From Clostridia bacterium (GTDB lineage: Bacteria > Bacillota > Clostridia > Oscillospirales > CAG-272): DNA of 44,078 bases. The position numbers were made by a program, and so were the translations under genes. Of this stretch, positions 23,732 to 31,941 are shown in pieces. Positions within the stretch are counted from its first letter, which is position 1. The number at the start of each line of letters is the position of its first letter. The notes under the pieces are model-generated. The model was not told where the DNA came from, made no database searches, and saw only the letters and a list, made by a program, of their open reading frames with translations. The stretch is from positions 1-44,078 of the forward strand of contig JAFXAC010000098.1 of NCBI GenBank assembly GCA_017522125.1, in the 5' to 3' direction.

Positions 23732-23872
23732 GCTTTTTGCTACGCAAAAAGCTACCTTCATTTGCGCCGCAGGCGCAAACATCATTGGGCGAAGCCCACA
23801 TCATTTGCCGCAGGCAACATCATTTGCGCCGCAGGCGCAACATCATTGTGAAAACACCGCAGGTGTTTTCAC
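23732..23872 (-). repeat. Hairpin array 8, linker AATGATGT (downstream of carD)
   Basis: Minus-strand reading: GTGAAAACACC/GGTGTTTTCAC hairpin that includes the carD TGA stop, then TGCGCC, TGCC, GGGC and TTGCGCC stems joined by AATGATGT. GAAGGTA and the GCTTTTTGC/GCAAAAAGC hairpin follow. Loops are TGC or TTC throughout. It converges with array 7 on one terminator. Confidence 0.88.
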
Positions 23873-24375
23873 CCCGCCACACCCGTGGCTTTGGTGATAA
23901 TTTCGTGTATCTCCTCGCGCGAGAGCCCAAGCACCTCGGAAAGCTCGCCGTAAAGACTGCTCTTTGCGGTATGCTCGGCGTCGTTATCTATATCGGGCAG
24001 ACGGCGGCGCGTGCGCTTGAATTCCTCGCGGCGCTGTGCCACGGTCTTGATCACGCTTGCGTACACCCTCGGCTCGACCGTTGCCATAAGCTCGCGGTAG
24101 ATGTCGCGGCGCTTCTTCTCAAGCGGCACCTCAACGATGCCTATCTCGGAGAGCATGGCAAGCAAAGCCCTTGCCTCCTCGGCGGAGATGAGGGGGCGCA
24201 TAATGACCTTATCGTTATCAACGGGGGTATAAATGACGAGATTCGACCTGTCGGGAGTGGGCGTCAGCTTGTAAAAAAGGCGCGTATCGGACGAATCAAA
24301 GGGGGAGTTGCATATCTCGTCGACACGGCAAACTCCGTTCGTTCCGTATATCATAAGCTCACCGACGGAAAACAT
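23869..24375 (-). CDS. CarD-family transcriptional regulator
   Basis: 168 residues. The N-terminal RNA-polymerase-interacting domain starts MFSVGELMIYGTNGVCRVDEI, and a helical C-terminal half (EEARALLAMLSEIG, EEFKRTRRRLPDI) follows. This is the CarD/CdnL fold that binds the RNAP beta subunit and stabilises open promoter complexes. AGAGGTGG ribosome site. Its stop codon lies in the first hairpin of array 8. Single gene, divergent from lepA, with a perfect consensus promoter. Confidence 0.87.
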   Translation of the reverse strand: MFSVGELMIYGTNGVCRVDEICNSPFDSSDTRLFYKLTPTPDRSNLVIYTPVDNDKVIMRPLISAEEARALLAMLSEIGIVEVPLEKKRRDIYRELMATVEPRVYASVIKTVAQRREEFKRTRRRLPDIDNDAEHTAKSSLYGELSEVLGLSREEIHEIITKATGVAG

Positions 24376-24415
24376 TCGTCCACCTCTTTCCCCATTGTTA
24401 ATAATTTATATACAT

Positions 24416-24444
24416 ATTATACCATTTTATTTAGCATTTGTCAA
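24416..24444 (-). promoter_or_regulatory. Consensus promoter for carD
   Basis: Minus strand: TTGACA (24439-24444), 17-bp spacer, TATAAT (24416-24421). Confidence 0.92.
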
Positions 24445-24486
24445 ATCCTTGGCGAAAAAAAGTTTACTTTTTTTTGATTTTTTGGC

Positions 24487-24515
24487 TTGTATAAACGCCA
24501 TTTTTGCGCTATAAT
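24487..24515 (+). promoter_or_regulatory. Promoter for lepA-hemW
   Basis: TTGTAT, 17-bp spacer, TATAAT (24510-24515). It lies over the ATG at 24504, so lepA must start further downstream. Confidence 0.8.
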
Positions 24516-24554
24516 ATATACTGTATTAATGTGCAAAAAGGATATGCAAAATAT

Positions 24555-26378
24555 ATGGCTAATGAAATGAATTACGACCGCTCGAAAATACGCAATTTTT
24601 CCATAATTGCCCACATCGACCACGGCAAATCCACCCTTGCCGACCGCCTGCTTGAAGCGACGGGCGCGGTGGCTCACCGCGATATGGAGGAACAGCTCCT
24701 CGACAATATGGATCTTGAGCGCGAGCGCGGAATAACCATCAAGGCGCGCGCGGTAAGGCTCGACTACGCCTCGCCCGACGGAAGCAGCTACGTTTTCAAC
24801 CTCATCGACACCCCCGGTCACGTGGACTTCAACTACGAGGTGTCGCGCTCGCTCAACGCGTGCGAGGGTGCGCTCCTCGTCGTCGACGCGACGCAGGGCA
24901 TTGAGGCGCAGACGCTTGCAAACGCGTATCTCGCGGTCGACGCAAACCTTGAAATAGTCCCCGTAATAAACAAAATAGACCTGCCGTCCGCCGACGTTGA
25001 CCGTTGCAGAGGCGAGGTAGAGGACATCATCGGCATTCCCGCCGAGGACTGCCCCGCTGTTTCGGCAAAGACGGGACTCAATATCCCCGACGTGCTTGAG
25101 GCGGTGGTGCATAGCATACCCGCGCCCGAGGGCGACCCCGACGCGCCGCTTCGCGCGCTGATATTCGACTCCTACTACGACTCCTACCTCGGCGTCGTGG
25201 TCTACATCCGCATTGTCGACGGCACGCTCCGTCAGGGCGACAAGATACGCCTTATGAGCAACGGCGCGACCTTCGACGTTACCGCCGTCGGCTCGATGGA
25301 AGCCTTCGGACTTAAAAGCCGCGGCATTCTCCGCGCGGGCGAGGTCGGATATCTCACCGCCTCGATAAAGAACGTTTCCGACACGCGCGTGGGCGACACC
25401 GTCACCCTTGCCGACGCGCCCGCAAGCGAGCCGCTTCCGGGCTTCCAAGCCGTTCACCCCATGGTGTACGCGGGAATCTACCCCGAGGACGGCGCACGCT
25501 ACGGCGACCTGCGCGACGCGCTTGAAAAGCTACGGCTAAACGACGCGGCGCTGACCTTTGAGCCCGAGACCTCAACCGCACTCGGCTTCGGCTTCCGTTG
25601 CGGCTTCCTCGGACTTCTCCACATGGAGATAATCGAGGAGCGACTTGAGCGCGAGTTCAATCTTGACCTTATCACCACCGCGCCGAGCGTTATATACGAG
25701 GTCCTGCTCAAAAACGGCGAGCGCGTGAGGATAGACAACCCGTCAAGCTACCCCGCGCCCGACGATATCGACACCGCCTACGAGCCGATAGTCAAGGCAA
25801 GCATCATCACGCCCGTCGAATACGTCGGCGGACTTATGGAGCTTTGTCAGGACAGACGCGGAAATTTCATTGATATGAAATACCTTGACGCTATCCGCGT
25901 GGAGCTTCACTACGAGCTTCCGCTTAACGAGATAATCTACGATTTCTTCGATGCGCTCAAGAGCCGTTCGCGCGGCTACGCATCGCTCGACTACGAGCTT
26001 TCGGAGTACCGCCCGTCGAAGCTGTGCAAGCTGGACTTTTTGCTCAACGCCGAGCAGGTGGACGCGCTGTCCTTCATCGTCCACGAGGAAAAGGCGTACG
26101 CCAGAGCGCGTAAGCTGGCGGAGCGCCTTAAGGAAAACATACCGCGCCAGCTCTTTGAGATACCGATTCAGGCTGCCATCGGCTCGCGCATTATCGCGCG
26201 CGAGACCGTCAAGGCTCTGCGCAAGGACGTGCTTGCAAAGTGCTACGGCGGCGATATCACGCGTAAGAAGAAGCTGCTTGAAAAGCAGAAAGAGGGTAAG
26301 AAGAAGATGCGCAAGCTCGGCTCGGTGCAGATATCACCCGAAGCCTTTATGGCTGTACTAAAGCTCGGCGACGATTAA
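24555..26378 (+). CDS. lepA: Elongation factor 4 (LepA)
   Basis: 607 residues from the ATG after AAAAAGGA; a reading from 24504 would begin inside the promoter. Translational GTPase that binds stalled or initiating ribosomes. G1 [10 protein letters not shown]3 DTPGHVDF and G4 NKIDLP are all present, followed by EF-G-like domains and the LepA-specific C-terminal domain ending [18 protein letters not shown]. Full length for the family (about 600). hemW follows 20 bp later, a common pair in Bacillota. Confidence 0.96.
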   Translation: MANEMNYDRSKIRNFSIIAHIDHGKSTLADRLLEATGAVAHRDMEEQLLDNMDLERERGITIKARAVRLDYASPDGSSYVFNLIDTPGHVDFNYEVSRSLNACEGALLVVDATQGIEAQTLANAYLAVDANLEIVPVINKIDLPSADVDRCRGEVEDIIGIPAEDCPAVSAKTGLNIPDVLEAVVHSIPAPEGDPDAPLRALIFDSYYDSYLGVVVYIRIVDGTLRQGDKIRLMSNGATFDVTAVGSMEAFGLKSRGILRAGEVGYLTASIKNVSDTRVGDTVTLADAPASEPLPGFQAVHPMVYAGIYPEDGARYGDLRDALEKLRLNDAALTFEPETSTALGFGFRCGFLGLLHMEIIEERLEREFNLDLITTAPSVIYEVLLKNGERVRIDNPSSYPAPDDIDTAYEPIVKASIITPVEYVGGLMELCQDRRGNFIDMKYLDAIRVELHYELPLNEIIYDFFDALKSRSRGYASLDYELSEYRPSKLCKLDFLLNAEQVDALSFIVHEEKAYARARKLAERLKENIPRQLFEIPIQAAIGSRIIARETVKALRKDVLAKCYGGDITRKKKLLEKQKEGKKKMRKLGSVQISPEAFMAVLKLGDD

Positions 26379-26398
26379 GCCGAGGAAATGAGGTAAAA

Positions 26399-27562
26399 AT
26401 GAAACAGAAAAAACCGCTCGGACTGTACGTACACATTCCGTTTTGCCGCAGTAAATGCGATTATTGCGATTTTTGCTCCATAGTTCCCAACAGCAATTCC
26501 GTAATCGAGCATTACACCGACGCGCTTATCCTTCAAATGGAGGACAACAGCGCAAGACTGCGCCCCTACCTTATCGACACCGTCTACATCGGCGGCGGCA
26601 CGCCCACCTCGCTTGACGAAAAGCGTCTGGCAAGGATAATTGAAAATATCTACCGCAATTTCAAAATTGCGAAAAAGGCTGAATTCACCATCGAGGCAAA
26701 CCCCGCCACCTGCGACGCCAAATCGCTGCGCCGCCTGCGCAAGCTCGGTGTAAACCGACTCAGCATGGGACTGCAGAGCGTACACGACAACGAGCTTCGC
26801 GCGCTTGGCAGAATACATACCTTTGCGGATTTCCGCGACACCTACGAGGCGGCTCGCGCCGCGGGCTTTGACAACGTAAGTCTTGACCTTATGTACGGCA
26901 TTCCCGAGCAGACGGAAAAGAGCTTTTCCGAAACGCTGTCCGCCGTTACCGCGCTTGAGCCCGACCACATCTCGATGTACGCGCTGAAGATCGAGGACGG
27001 CACGCCCTTTGCACGCCGCAAGGACGCGCTCGTGCTTCCCGACGAGGACGCGCAGTTCTCGATGTATATGAACGGCGTGGAATACCTTGCCTCGCGCGGC
27101 TTTGAGCGTTACGAGATATCCAACTTCGCACGCGGCGGCAAATACTCGGCGCATAACCTGAAATATTGGCACAGCGAGGAATATTTCGGTCTTGGCGCGG
27201 CGGCGCACTCCTTCATTGACGGCGAGCGCATCTCCACCACGCGAAATATCAGAGATTTCATCGACGGACTTGAGATAGTCAACAACGATATAAACGTCAT
27301 CGACTCCAAGGTCGCCGTGCGCGGCGAGGCTCTTGCCGACGATTACGTTATGCTTGCAATGCGCCTGTCCGAGGGTGTGAACGTGGCGGATTTCAATGCG
27401 AAATTCGGCATTGATTTCAACGAGAAATACGGCGTTCTCCTTGACGATTACGTTGACGACGGCTTCGTGGAGAAGGACGAGAGGGGCTACCGCTTCACGT
27501 CCTCTGGAATGTTCGTGTCAAATTACATTCTCTCCGACGTACTTGGACTCGACGAGGAATAA
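26399..27562 (+). CDS. hemW: Radical SAM heme chaperone HemW (HemN-like)
   Basis: 387 residues. Radical SAM cluster motif CRSKCDYCDF near residues 16-25, then YIGGGTPTSL and a C-terminal HemN/HemW domain. The CxxxCxxC is followed by Asp-Phe-Cys, as in HemW. It is shorter than true coproporphyrinogen dehydrogenase HemN (about 450), so the heme-chaperone name is preferred. GAGGT ribosome site; cotranscribed with lepA. Confidence 0.88.
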   Translation: MKQKKPLGLYVHIPFCRSKCDYCDFCSIVPNSNSVIEHYTDALILQMEDNSARLRPYLIDTVYIGGGTPTSLDEKRLARIIENIYRNFKIAKKAEFTIEANPATCDAKSLRRLRKLGVNRLSMGLQSVHDNELRALGRIHTFADFRDTYEAARAAGFDNVSLDLMYGIPEQTEKSFSETLSAVTALEPDHISMYALKIEDGTPFARRKDALVLPDEDAQFSMYMNGVEYLASRGFERYEISNFARGGKYSAHNLKYWHSEEYFGLGAAAHSFIDGERISTTRNIRDFIDGLEIVNNDINVIDSKVAVRGEALADDYVMLAMRLSEGVNVADFNAKFGIDFNEKYGVLLDDYVDDGFVEKDERGYRFTSSGMFVSNYILSDVLGLDEE

Positions 27563-27569
27563 ATTCCCA

Positions 27570-27598
27570 TTGACAAAAAACCGAATTCGGTATAAAAT
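27570..27598 (+). promoter_or_regulatory. Promoter for DUF1292 gene
   Basis: TTGACA, 17-bp spacer, TAAAAT (27593-27598); an alternative TATAAA box gives a 15-bp spacer. Confidence 0.8.
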
Positions 27599-27627
27599 AA
27601 TAACAGAAGATATGTGAGGTAAACAAA

Positions 27628-27939
27628 ATGAGTGACGAAAAGAAGCTCCCCATCGAGGGCGAGGAAGCGGAGATCATAACCCTGCTTGACGAGGACGATA
27701 ACGAGATACAGTTTGAGCTTATCGGCGGATACACCGACCGCGGCGTGCAGTATTTTGCTCTTATCCCCGTCGGAAGCGCAGACGAGGACGGCGGCTTTGA
27801 CGAGTACATCATCTTAAAGAGCGTCGAGGGCGAGAACGGCGAGGAGCTTGTTGAAATTGAGGACGATGCCGAGTTTGAGCGCATCGCGGCTATTTTCGAC
27901 GACGCGTTTGACGCCGAGTACGACTACGACGAGGAATAA
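27628..27939 (+). CDS. DUF1292 family acidic protein
   Basis: 103 residues, very acidic. ITLLDEDDNEIQFELIGG, YFALIPVG and a C-terminal EFERIAAIFDDAFDAE form the DUF1292 (YrzB-like) pattern found across Bacillota. Its function is unknown. TGAGGT ribosome site; own promoter. No terminator separates it from the RNA candidate that follows 24 bp later, so the two may be cotranscribed. Confidence 0.85.
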   Translation: MSDEKKLPIEGEEAEIITLLDEDDNEIQFELIGGYTDRGVQYFALIPVGSADEDGGFDEYIILKSVEGENGEELVEIEDDAEFERIAAIFDDAFDAEYDYDEE

Positions 27940-27963
27940 TTTCCCACTTGAATTTTAATTTAA

Positions 27964-28177
27964 CCTGCTTAGCTCGTGATAATCGCACATAGAGGAACCT
28001 ACACTTAATTAAAGGGACTCGAAATAAGGGTTCGGAGGCTGTTTTGCAGACCTCCCCGACGGATGCAACGATTGACTTGTCTCGGCTTCCGTCGGGACGT
28101 TGGGAGCAGTGATGCCAATGATAGAGGCCCACCTTGCATGGCAGGGTTTCCCACAGGCGGTTACACGGCTCGGCGGG
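27964..28177 (+). ncRNA. Structured noncoding RNA candidate, about 214 nt, family not recognised
   Basis: Non-coding stretch with strong base pairing. Closing helix: CCTGC (27964) with GCGGG (28173-28177), then AGC-T-CGTG with CACGGCT. Inside are GAACCT/AGGGTTC, GGAGG-CTG/CAG-A-CCTCC, the nine-pair CCCGACGGA/TCCGTCGGG and CCTTGC/GCAGGG. It is multi-branched, which argues against 6S RNA, and I see no SRP, tmRNA or RNase P signature. The raiA-motif RNA of Clostridia is of similar size and could fit, but I cannot confirm it. A hairpin array of the kind that follows genes begins 12 nt after its 3' end on the same strand, which supports a real transcript. No clear promoter of its own. Confidence 0.6.
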
Positions 28178-28188
28178 GGATTTGATGT

Positions 28189-28295
28189 GCAAAACGCCTA
28201 TGGCGTTTTGCAGTGAAGTTGCGCCGTTGGCGCAATGAAGCGCGCTTCGCGCATGAAGCACGGCTTCGCCGTGTGAAGTATTTGCCCAAGGGCAA
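28189..28295 (+). repeat. Hairpin array 9, linker RTGAAGY (downstream of ncRNA candidate)
   Basis: Plus-strand reading: GCAAAACGCC/GGCGTTTTGC, then TGCGCC, GCGC, ACGGC and ATTTGCC stems. Linkers are GTGAAGT or ATGAAGC, and the array ends ATGAAGGAAAAA before the terminator at 28307. The opening hairpin is of the gene-proximal type. Confidence 0.85.
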
Positions 28296-28306
28296 ATATG
28301 AAGGAA

Positions 28307-28340
28307 AAAAGCGGAAGAAACTCTCGTTTCTTCCGCTTTT
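28307..28340. terminator. Shared terminator between arrays 9 and 10
   Basis: Stem AAAAGCGGAAGAAAC/GTTTCTTCCGCTTTT, loop TCTC, T-rich tails on both strands. Confidence 0.88.
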
Positions 28341-28349
28341 GTTTTATAT

Positions 28350-28466
28350 TGCTTTTTGCGAAGCAAAATACATCATTCATCATACGCGAAGCGTGCATCA
28401 TATTTGCCGTAAGGCAAATACATCATTGTAAAAAGCCGACACGGACAAACCGTGTCGGCTTTTTAC
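28350..28466 (-). repeat. Hairpin array 10, linker ATGATG, with terminator-like first hairpin
   Basis: Minus-strand reading: a 17-pair hairpin (arms 28428-28444 and 28450-28466, A5 and T5 tracts) likely to terminate rny transcripts. ATTTGCC, ACGC and TTTTGC stems follow, joined by ATGATG-type linkers. The hairpin lies 115 bp beyond the rny stop, so rny is the one gene whose array does not start at its stop. Bases 28467-28580 hold nothing I can name. Confidence 0.8.
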
Positions 28467-28580
28467 TCATTTTCTTTTCTCTATTTTATCGCGGCGTGCC
28501 GCTGATACATTTCCATAGGGGCTCTATATAAATTATATCTAAATCCCTTGCGGGAGAATGAGAAAAATGTGCTTTAGCGA

Positions 28581-30134
28581 TTACTTTGCGTAATCTACTG
28601 CTCTTGATTCCCTGATAAGATTTACCTTTATCTGTCCGGGATACTTTACTTCCTCGCGTATCTTTGCCGCCATATCGCGTGCAATTACCTTCATACCCTC
28701 GTCGTTGACCTCCTCGGGCTTGACCATTACGCGAAGCTCTCTACCTGCTTGAATTGCATAAGCCTTGTCGACGCCGCGGAATTCCTTGGCGATCTCCTCA
28801 AGCTTTTCAAGACGCTTGATGTAGTTTTCCAAATCCTCTCTGCGTGCGCCCGGGCGAGCTGCGGATATCGCGTCTGCCGCCTGAACCAGCACTGCAATAA
28901 CGGTCTTTGGCTCTACGTCGTTGTGGTGAGCCTCGATAGCGTGAACTACCTCGCGGCTCTCCTTGTACTTCTTTGCGGCGTTTACGCCGATCTGAACGTG
29001 TGTTCCCTCAACGTCGTGCGGGAACGCCTTACCGATATCGTGGAGAAGTCCTGCGCGGCGTGCCGTTGCGGCGTCTACGCCAAGCTCCTCTGCCATCATA
29101 CCTGCAAGGAATGCTACCTCAACAGAGTGCTTCAGCACGTTCTGTCCGTAGCTCGTGCGGTAACGAAGTCTGCCAAGCAGCCTTACAAGCTCGGGATTAA
29201 GTCCGTGAACGCCAACCTCAAAGGTCGCCCTTTCGCCTGCCTGCTTGATGCCTTCTTCAACCTCCCTGCGTGCCTTCTCGACCATTTCCTCGATGCGCGC
29301 GGGATGTATGCGTCCGTCTGCTATCAGCTTTTCAAGAGCAAGCCTTGCAACCTCGCGTCTGACGGGGTCAAAGCCCGAAAGCGTAATAGCGTCGGGGGTA
29401 TCGTCGATGATAAGCTCAACGCCCGTGAGCGTTTCAAGCTTAAGAATGTTGCGGCCCTCCCTGCCTATGATTCGGCCCTTCATATCCTCGCTGGGAATAG
29501 CCACAGCGGTGACGGTCGTTTCGGCAACGTGGTCAGCGGCACAGCGCTGAATGGCAAGTGAGATGTAATTTCTCGCTTTTTCGTCAGCCTCGTCCTTGAA
29601 CTGCTCCTCAAGCTCGTCCATTCTCTGAGCGAACTCGAATTTTGCAACAGTTTCAAGATTTTCGAGCAGCTCCGCCTTCGCTTCGTCAGCGGTGAGTCCC
29701 GAAATTCTTTCAAGAGCCGACCTCTGCTGAGCGAGTGCTTCCTCGACCTGCGCACGGATAGCGTCGTTTTCCTTGAGCTTTCTGTCAAGCTGCTCGTTTT
29801 TCTTTTCAAGCTGCTCGGTCTTTTTGTCAAGGGACTCTTCCTTTTGTGAAAGCCTGCGCTCCGAACGGGAGACCTCGGAACGGCGTTCCTTTATCTCGCG
29901 CTCTGCCTCGGCACGGAGCTGGTTTATCTCCTTTTGCGCCGAAACCATCGTCTTGTTGGCTTCCATCTCCGCCTTCATTCTTGAATCAGCTTCGATCTGC
30001 TTTGCTCGCTCCTCGGCAGTTCCGAGCTTACGCTTAGCTATAGCCTTACGAACAAAAAAGCCGATAAGGATACCGAGAAGCAGCGCCGCAACTCCGATGC
30101 CCGAGCAAAGAGCAATTACCAAAATAGGGTCCAT
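28581..30134 (-). CDS. rny: Ribonuclease Y
   Basis: 517 residues from the ATG with AGGAGGT upstream; the longer reading to 30203 would start near the promoter. It has an N-terminal membrane helix ([20 protein letters not shown]), a long Glu/Lys/Arg coiled coil (about 30-190), a KH domain ([15 protein letters not shown]) and an HD domain ([21 protein letters not shown]). Membrane-bound endoribonuclease that initiates mRNA decay in Bacillota; B. subtilis RNase Y is 520 residues. Divergent from yicC, another RNA-processing gene. Confidence 0.95.
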   Translation of the reverse strand: MDPILVIALCSGIGVAALLLGILIGFFVRKAIAKRKLGTAEERAKQIEADSRMKAEMEANKTMVSAQKEINQLRAEAEREIKERRSEVSRSERRLSQKEESLDKKTEQLEKKNEQLDRKLKENDAIRAQVEEALAQQRSALERISGLTADEAKAELLENLETVAKFEFAQRMDELEEQFKDEADEKARNYISLAIQRCAADHVAETTVTAVAIPSEDMKGRIIGREGRNILKLETLTGVELIIDDTPDAITLSGFDPVRREVARLALEKLIADGRIHPARIEEMVEKARREVEEGIKQAGERATFEVGVHGLNPELVRLLGRLRYRTSYGQNVLKHSVEVAFLAGMMAEELGVDAATARRAGLLHDIGKAFPHDVEGTHVQIGVNAAKKYKESREVVHAIEAHHNDVEPKTVIAVLVQAADAISAARPGARREDLENYIKRLEKLEEIAKEFRGVDKAYAIQAGRELRVMVKPEEVNDEGMKVIARDMAAKIREEVKYPGQIKVNLIRESRAVDYAK

Positions 30135-30193
30135 TTTGCACCTCCTTTTTCTAAAATAAACACTTGTGGATAAAGAATATATATCCGATATTA

Positions 30194-30222
30194 ATTTTAT
30201 CATAAATTATGTCTTGTGTCAA
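30194..30222 (-). promoter_or_regulatory. Sigma-A promoter for rny
   Basis: Minus strand: TTGACA (30217-30222), 17-bp spacer, TAAAAT (30194-30199). Confidence 0.88.
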
Positions 30223-30293
30223 GGAGAAAAAGCAAATTCAAAAGCCCAAAAATGCAAAAATATGCATAAATTTCCATATGAATTAATTTTTCT

Positions 30294-30322
30294 TGACAAA
30301 AGTGCGCAAACGTAGTATAATC
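30294..30322 (+). promoter_or_regulatory. Consensus promoter for the yicC operon
   Basis: TTGACA, 17-bp spacer, TATAAT (30317-30322), about 70 bp before yicC. It may drive genes through def, and beyond if the arrays do not terminate. Confidence 0.92.
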
Positions 30323-30392
30323 TAATATATATATCAAAATTTTATTATCGGGAAGTCTGCCCACGGCGGATTTCGCGAAAATAGGAGCAAAA

Positions 30393-31283
30393 ATGCCAAA
30401 AAGTATGACAGCCTACGGTCGCAAGAGCGTACTAACCTCCTGCGGCAGAGATATCACAGTTGAGATAAAATCGGTCAACAGCAAATTCCTTGACCTTTCG
30501 GTAAAGCTGCCCCGTCAGCTCTCCCCGCTTGAGGCGCGTATAAAGAGCGCCGTTACCGAGCGCGGCATCAGCCGCGGCAGAGTAGAGATGTTCATCACCT
30601 ACCGCCGCGCCGATTCGGGTAACACCACCGTGGAGCTTGACCGCGGCTACACCGAGGGCTATATCGCAGCCCTCTACGAGCTGCGCGACCGCTACGGGCT
30701 TCGGGACGATATCTCCGTTATGAGCGTTGCCGCAAATCACGATATCTTCACCGTTGCCGACATCGGCGAGGACCTTGACGAGGTGTGGACGCCGCTTAAG
30801 GAAACCATCGACGGCGCGATAGACGAGTTTATCGCAGAAAGATGCCGCGAGGGCGAAAACCTGCGCGCCGACCTGCTTTTGAAGCTCGACGTGCTTCGTA
30901 ACAGCGCAAAGCGCATAAGCGAGCTGTCAGAAAAGGACGTTTCGGGCGCACGCGACCGCATTCGCGCACGTCTGCAAACGATACTTGAGGACAACCGCAT
31001 AACCATCGACGAAAACAGAGTGCTTACCGAGTGCGCGATCCTTGCTGACAAGCTCGCAATCGACGAGGAGCTTGTGCGACTTGCCTCGCATATATCCGCC
31101 ATCGAGCAGATGCTCGCGTCAGACGAGCCCGTGGGACGAAAGCTTGATTTTCAGCTTCAGGAGGCGAGCCGCGAGATAAACACCATCGGCTCGAAGTGTC
31201 AGAACGCCGATATCGCCAAGATCGTCGTAAAGATGAAGAACGAGGCAGAAAAAATCCGCGAGCAGGTTCAAAATATTGAATAA
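30393..31283 (+). CDS. yicC: YicC/YloC-family endoribonuclease
   Basis: 296 residues. MPKSMTAYGRKS, VEIKSVNSKFLD, and a C-terminal GRKLDFQLQEASREINTIGSK are the family hallmarks. YicC proteins are metal-dependent endoribonucleases involved in RNA turnover. TAGGAG ribosome site. First gene of the long plus-strand cluster; its B. subtilis equivalent (yloC) also opens this neighbourhood. Confidence 0.93.
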   Translation: MPKSMTAYGRKSVLTSCGRDITVEIKSVNSKFLDLSVKLPRQLSPLEARIKSAVTERGISRGRVEMFITYRRADSGNTTVELDRGYTEGYIAALYELRDRYGLRDDISVMSVAANHDIFTVADIGEDLDEVWTPLKETIDGAIDEFIAERCREGENLRADLLLKLDVLRNSAKRISELSEKDVSGARDRIRARLQTILEDNRITIDENRVLTECAILADKLAIDEELVRLASHISAIEQMLASDEPVGRKLDFQLQEASREINTIGSKCQNADIAKIVVKMKNEAEKIREQVQNIE

Positions 31284-31307
31284 GCCCCAAAAGGAAAGGC
31301 AAAAAAT

Positions 31308-31571
31308 ATGAAATTCATAAGCATTGGCTACGGAAATATGGTGGCTGTCGAGCGCGTGGTCGCTCTCGTAAGCCCCGACTCCGCCCCCGTCAAGCGTCTG
31401 ATTCAGGACGCGAAGGAGATGGGGCGCATAATCGACGTTTCCTGCGGCAGAAAAACGCGCTCCGTCATAATTACCGACTCCGAGCACGTCATTCTCTCCG
31501 CTATTCAATCCGAGACCGTTGCCGCCCGCCTTGAAGGAAGCGCGGACGCTACCGACGGCGACGAGGACTAA
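31308..31571 (+). CDS. remA: RemA-like regulator (DUF370)
   Basis: 87 residues. [31 protein letters not shown] and [21 protein letters not shown] are the conserved DUF370/RemA sequence; in B. subtilis RemA is a DNA-binding activator of biofilm matrix genes. The acidic tail (ADATDGDED) is an extension of the usual domain. AAAGGA ribosome site. Guanylate kinase (gmk), which commonly separates this gene from rpoZ, is missing here. Confidence 0.92.
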   Translation: MKFISIGYGNMVAVERVVALVSPDSAPVKRLIQDAKEMGRIIDVSCGRKTRSVIITDSEHVILSAIQSETVAARLEGSADATDGDED

Positions 31572-31608
31572 CACAGTTATAAAAATATCTATATACAAGG
31601 AGCAAAAA

Positions 31609-31917
31609 ATGATCTACCCTACCATTAACAAGCTGACACAAGGAAAGTACAATCGCTACCAGCTCGCAGTTGCCACCGCAAAGGGCGCGCGCATCATCAC
31701 CGACGAGTACATCGAGCAGCGCCGCAACGCTGAAAAGAACCTGACGGGCAACAAGGAGACCGACCGCGCTATGATGGAAAACGCAGTAAACGCCGACTAC
31801 AGAAACAGAAAGGCTGTTAAAATTGCCATCGACAAGATAGACAGCGGCGATTTCGTTATCGTTGAAACCGCCGAGAACGGTGCAATGAGCACCGAGGAGA
31901 GCGAATACGCAGAGTAA
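31609..31917 (+). CDS. rpoZ: RNA polymerase omega subunit
   Basis: 102 residues from MIYPTINKLTQGKYNRYQLAVATAKGAR, with AAGGAG 6 bp upstream. A longer reading to 31519 would overlap remA and lacks support. The omega motif around YQLAVATAKGARII and RKAVKIAIDKI is clear. Between remA and priA as in many Bacillota. Confidence 0.92.
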   Translation: MIYPTINKLTQGKYNRYQLAVATAKGARIITDEYIEQRRNAEKNLTGNKETDRAMMENAVNADYRNRKAVKIAIDKIDSGDFVIVETAENGAMSTEESEYAE

Positions 31918-31941
31918 AAAAGCAAAAGGGGGAGTACCGCT

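Noticed and set aside
23494..23872. CRISPR array
   Set aside because: Constant units are only about 7 nt, the variable units are all palindromic with stems of 4-11 bp, and there are no cas genes in the window.
23683..24477. Open frame beginning MKEKSGRNSRFF, also seen at 28298
   Set aside because: The start is the ATGAAGGAAAAA array end box running into the terminator; the rest is antisense to carD. Such repeat-derived frames are likely to be misannotated as hypothetical proteins.
24504..24554. Upstream LepA start at 24504
   Set aside because: It lies inside the promoter (TATAAT at 24510-24515); the ATG at 24555 with AAAAAGGA upstream fits the family length.
27964..28177. 6S RNA, tmRNA, SRP RNA or RNase P RNA
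   Set aside because: Topology is multi-branched rather than one long hairpin, and the SRP GGAAGCAGCC-type loop, tmRNA ends and RNase P core motifs are not visible.
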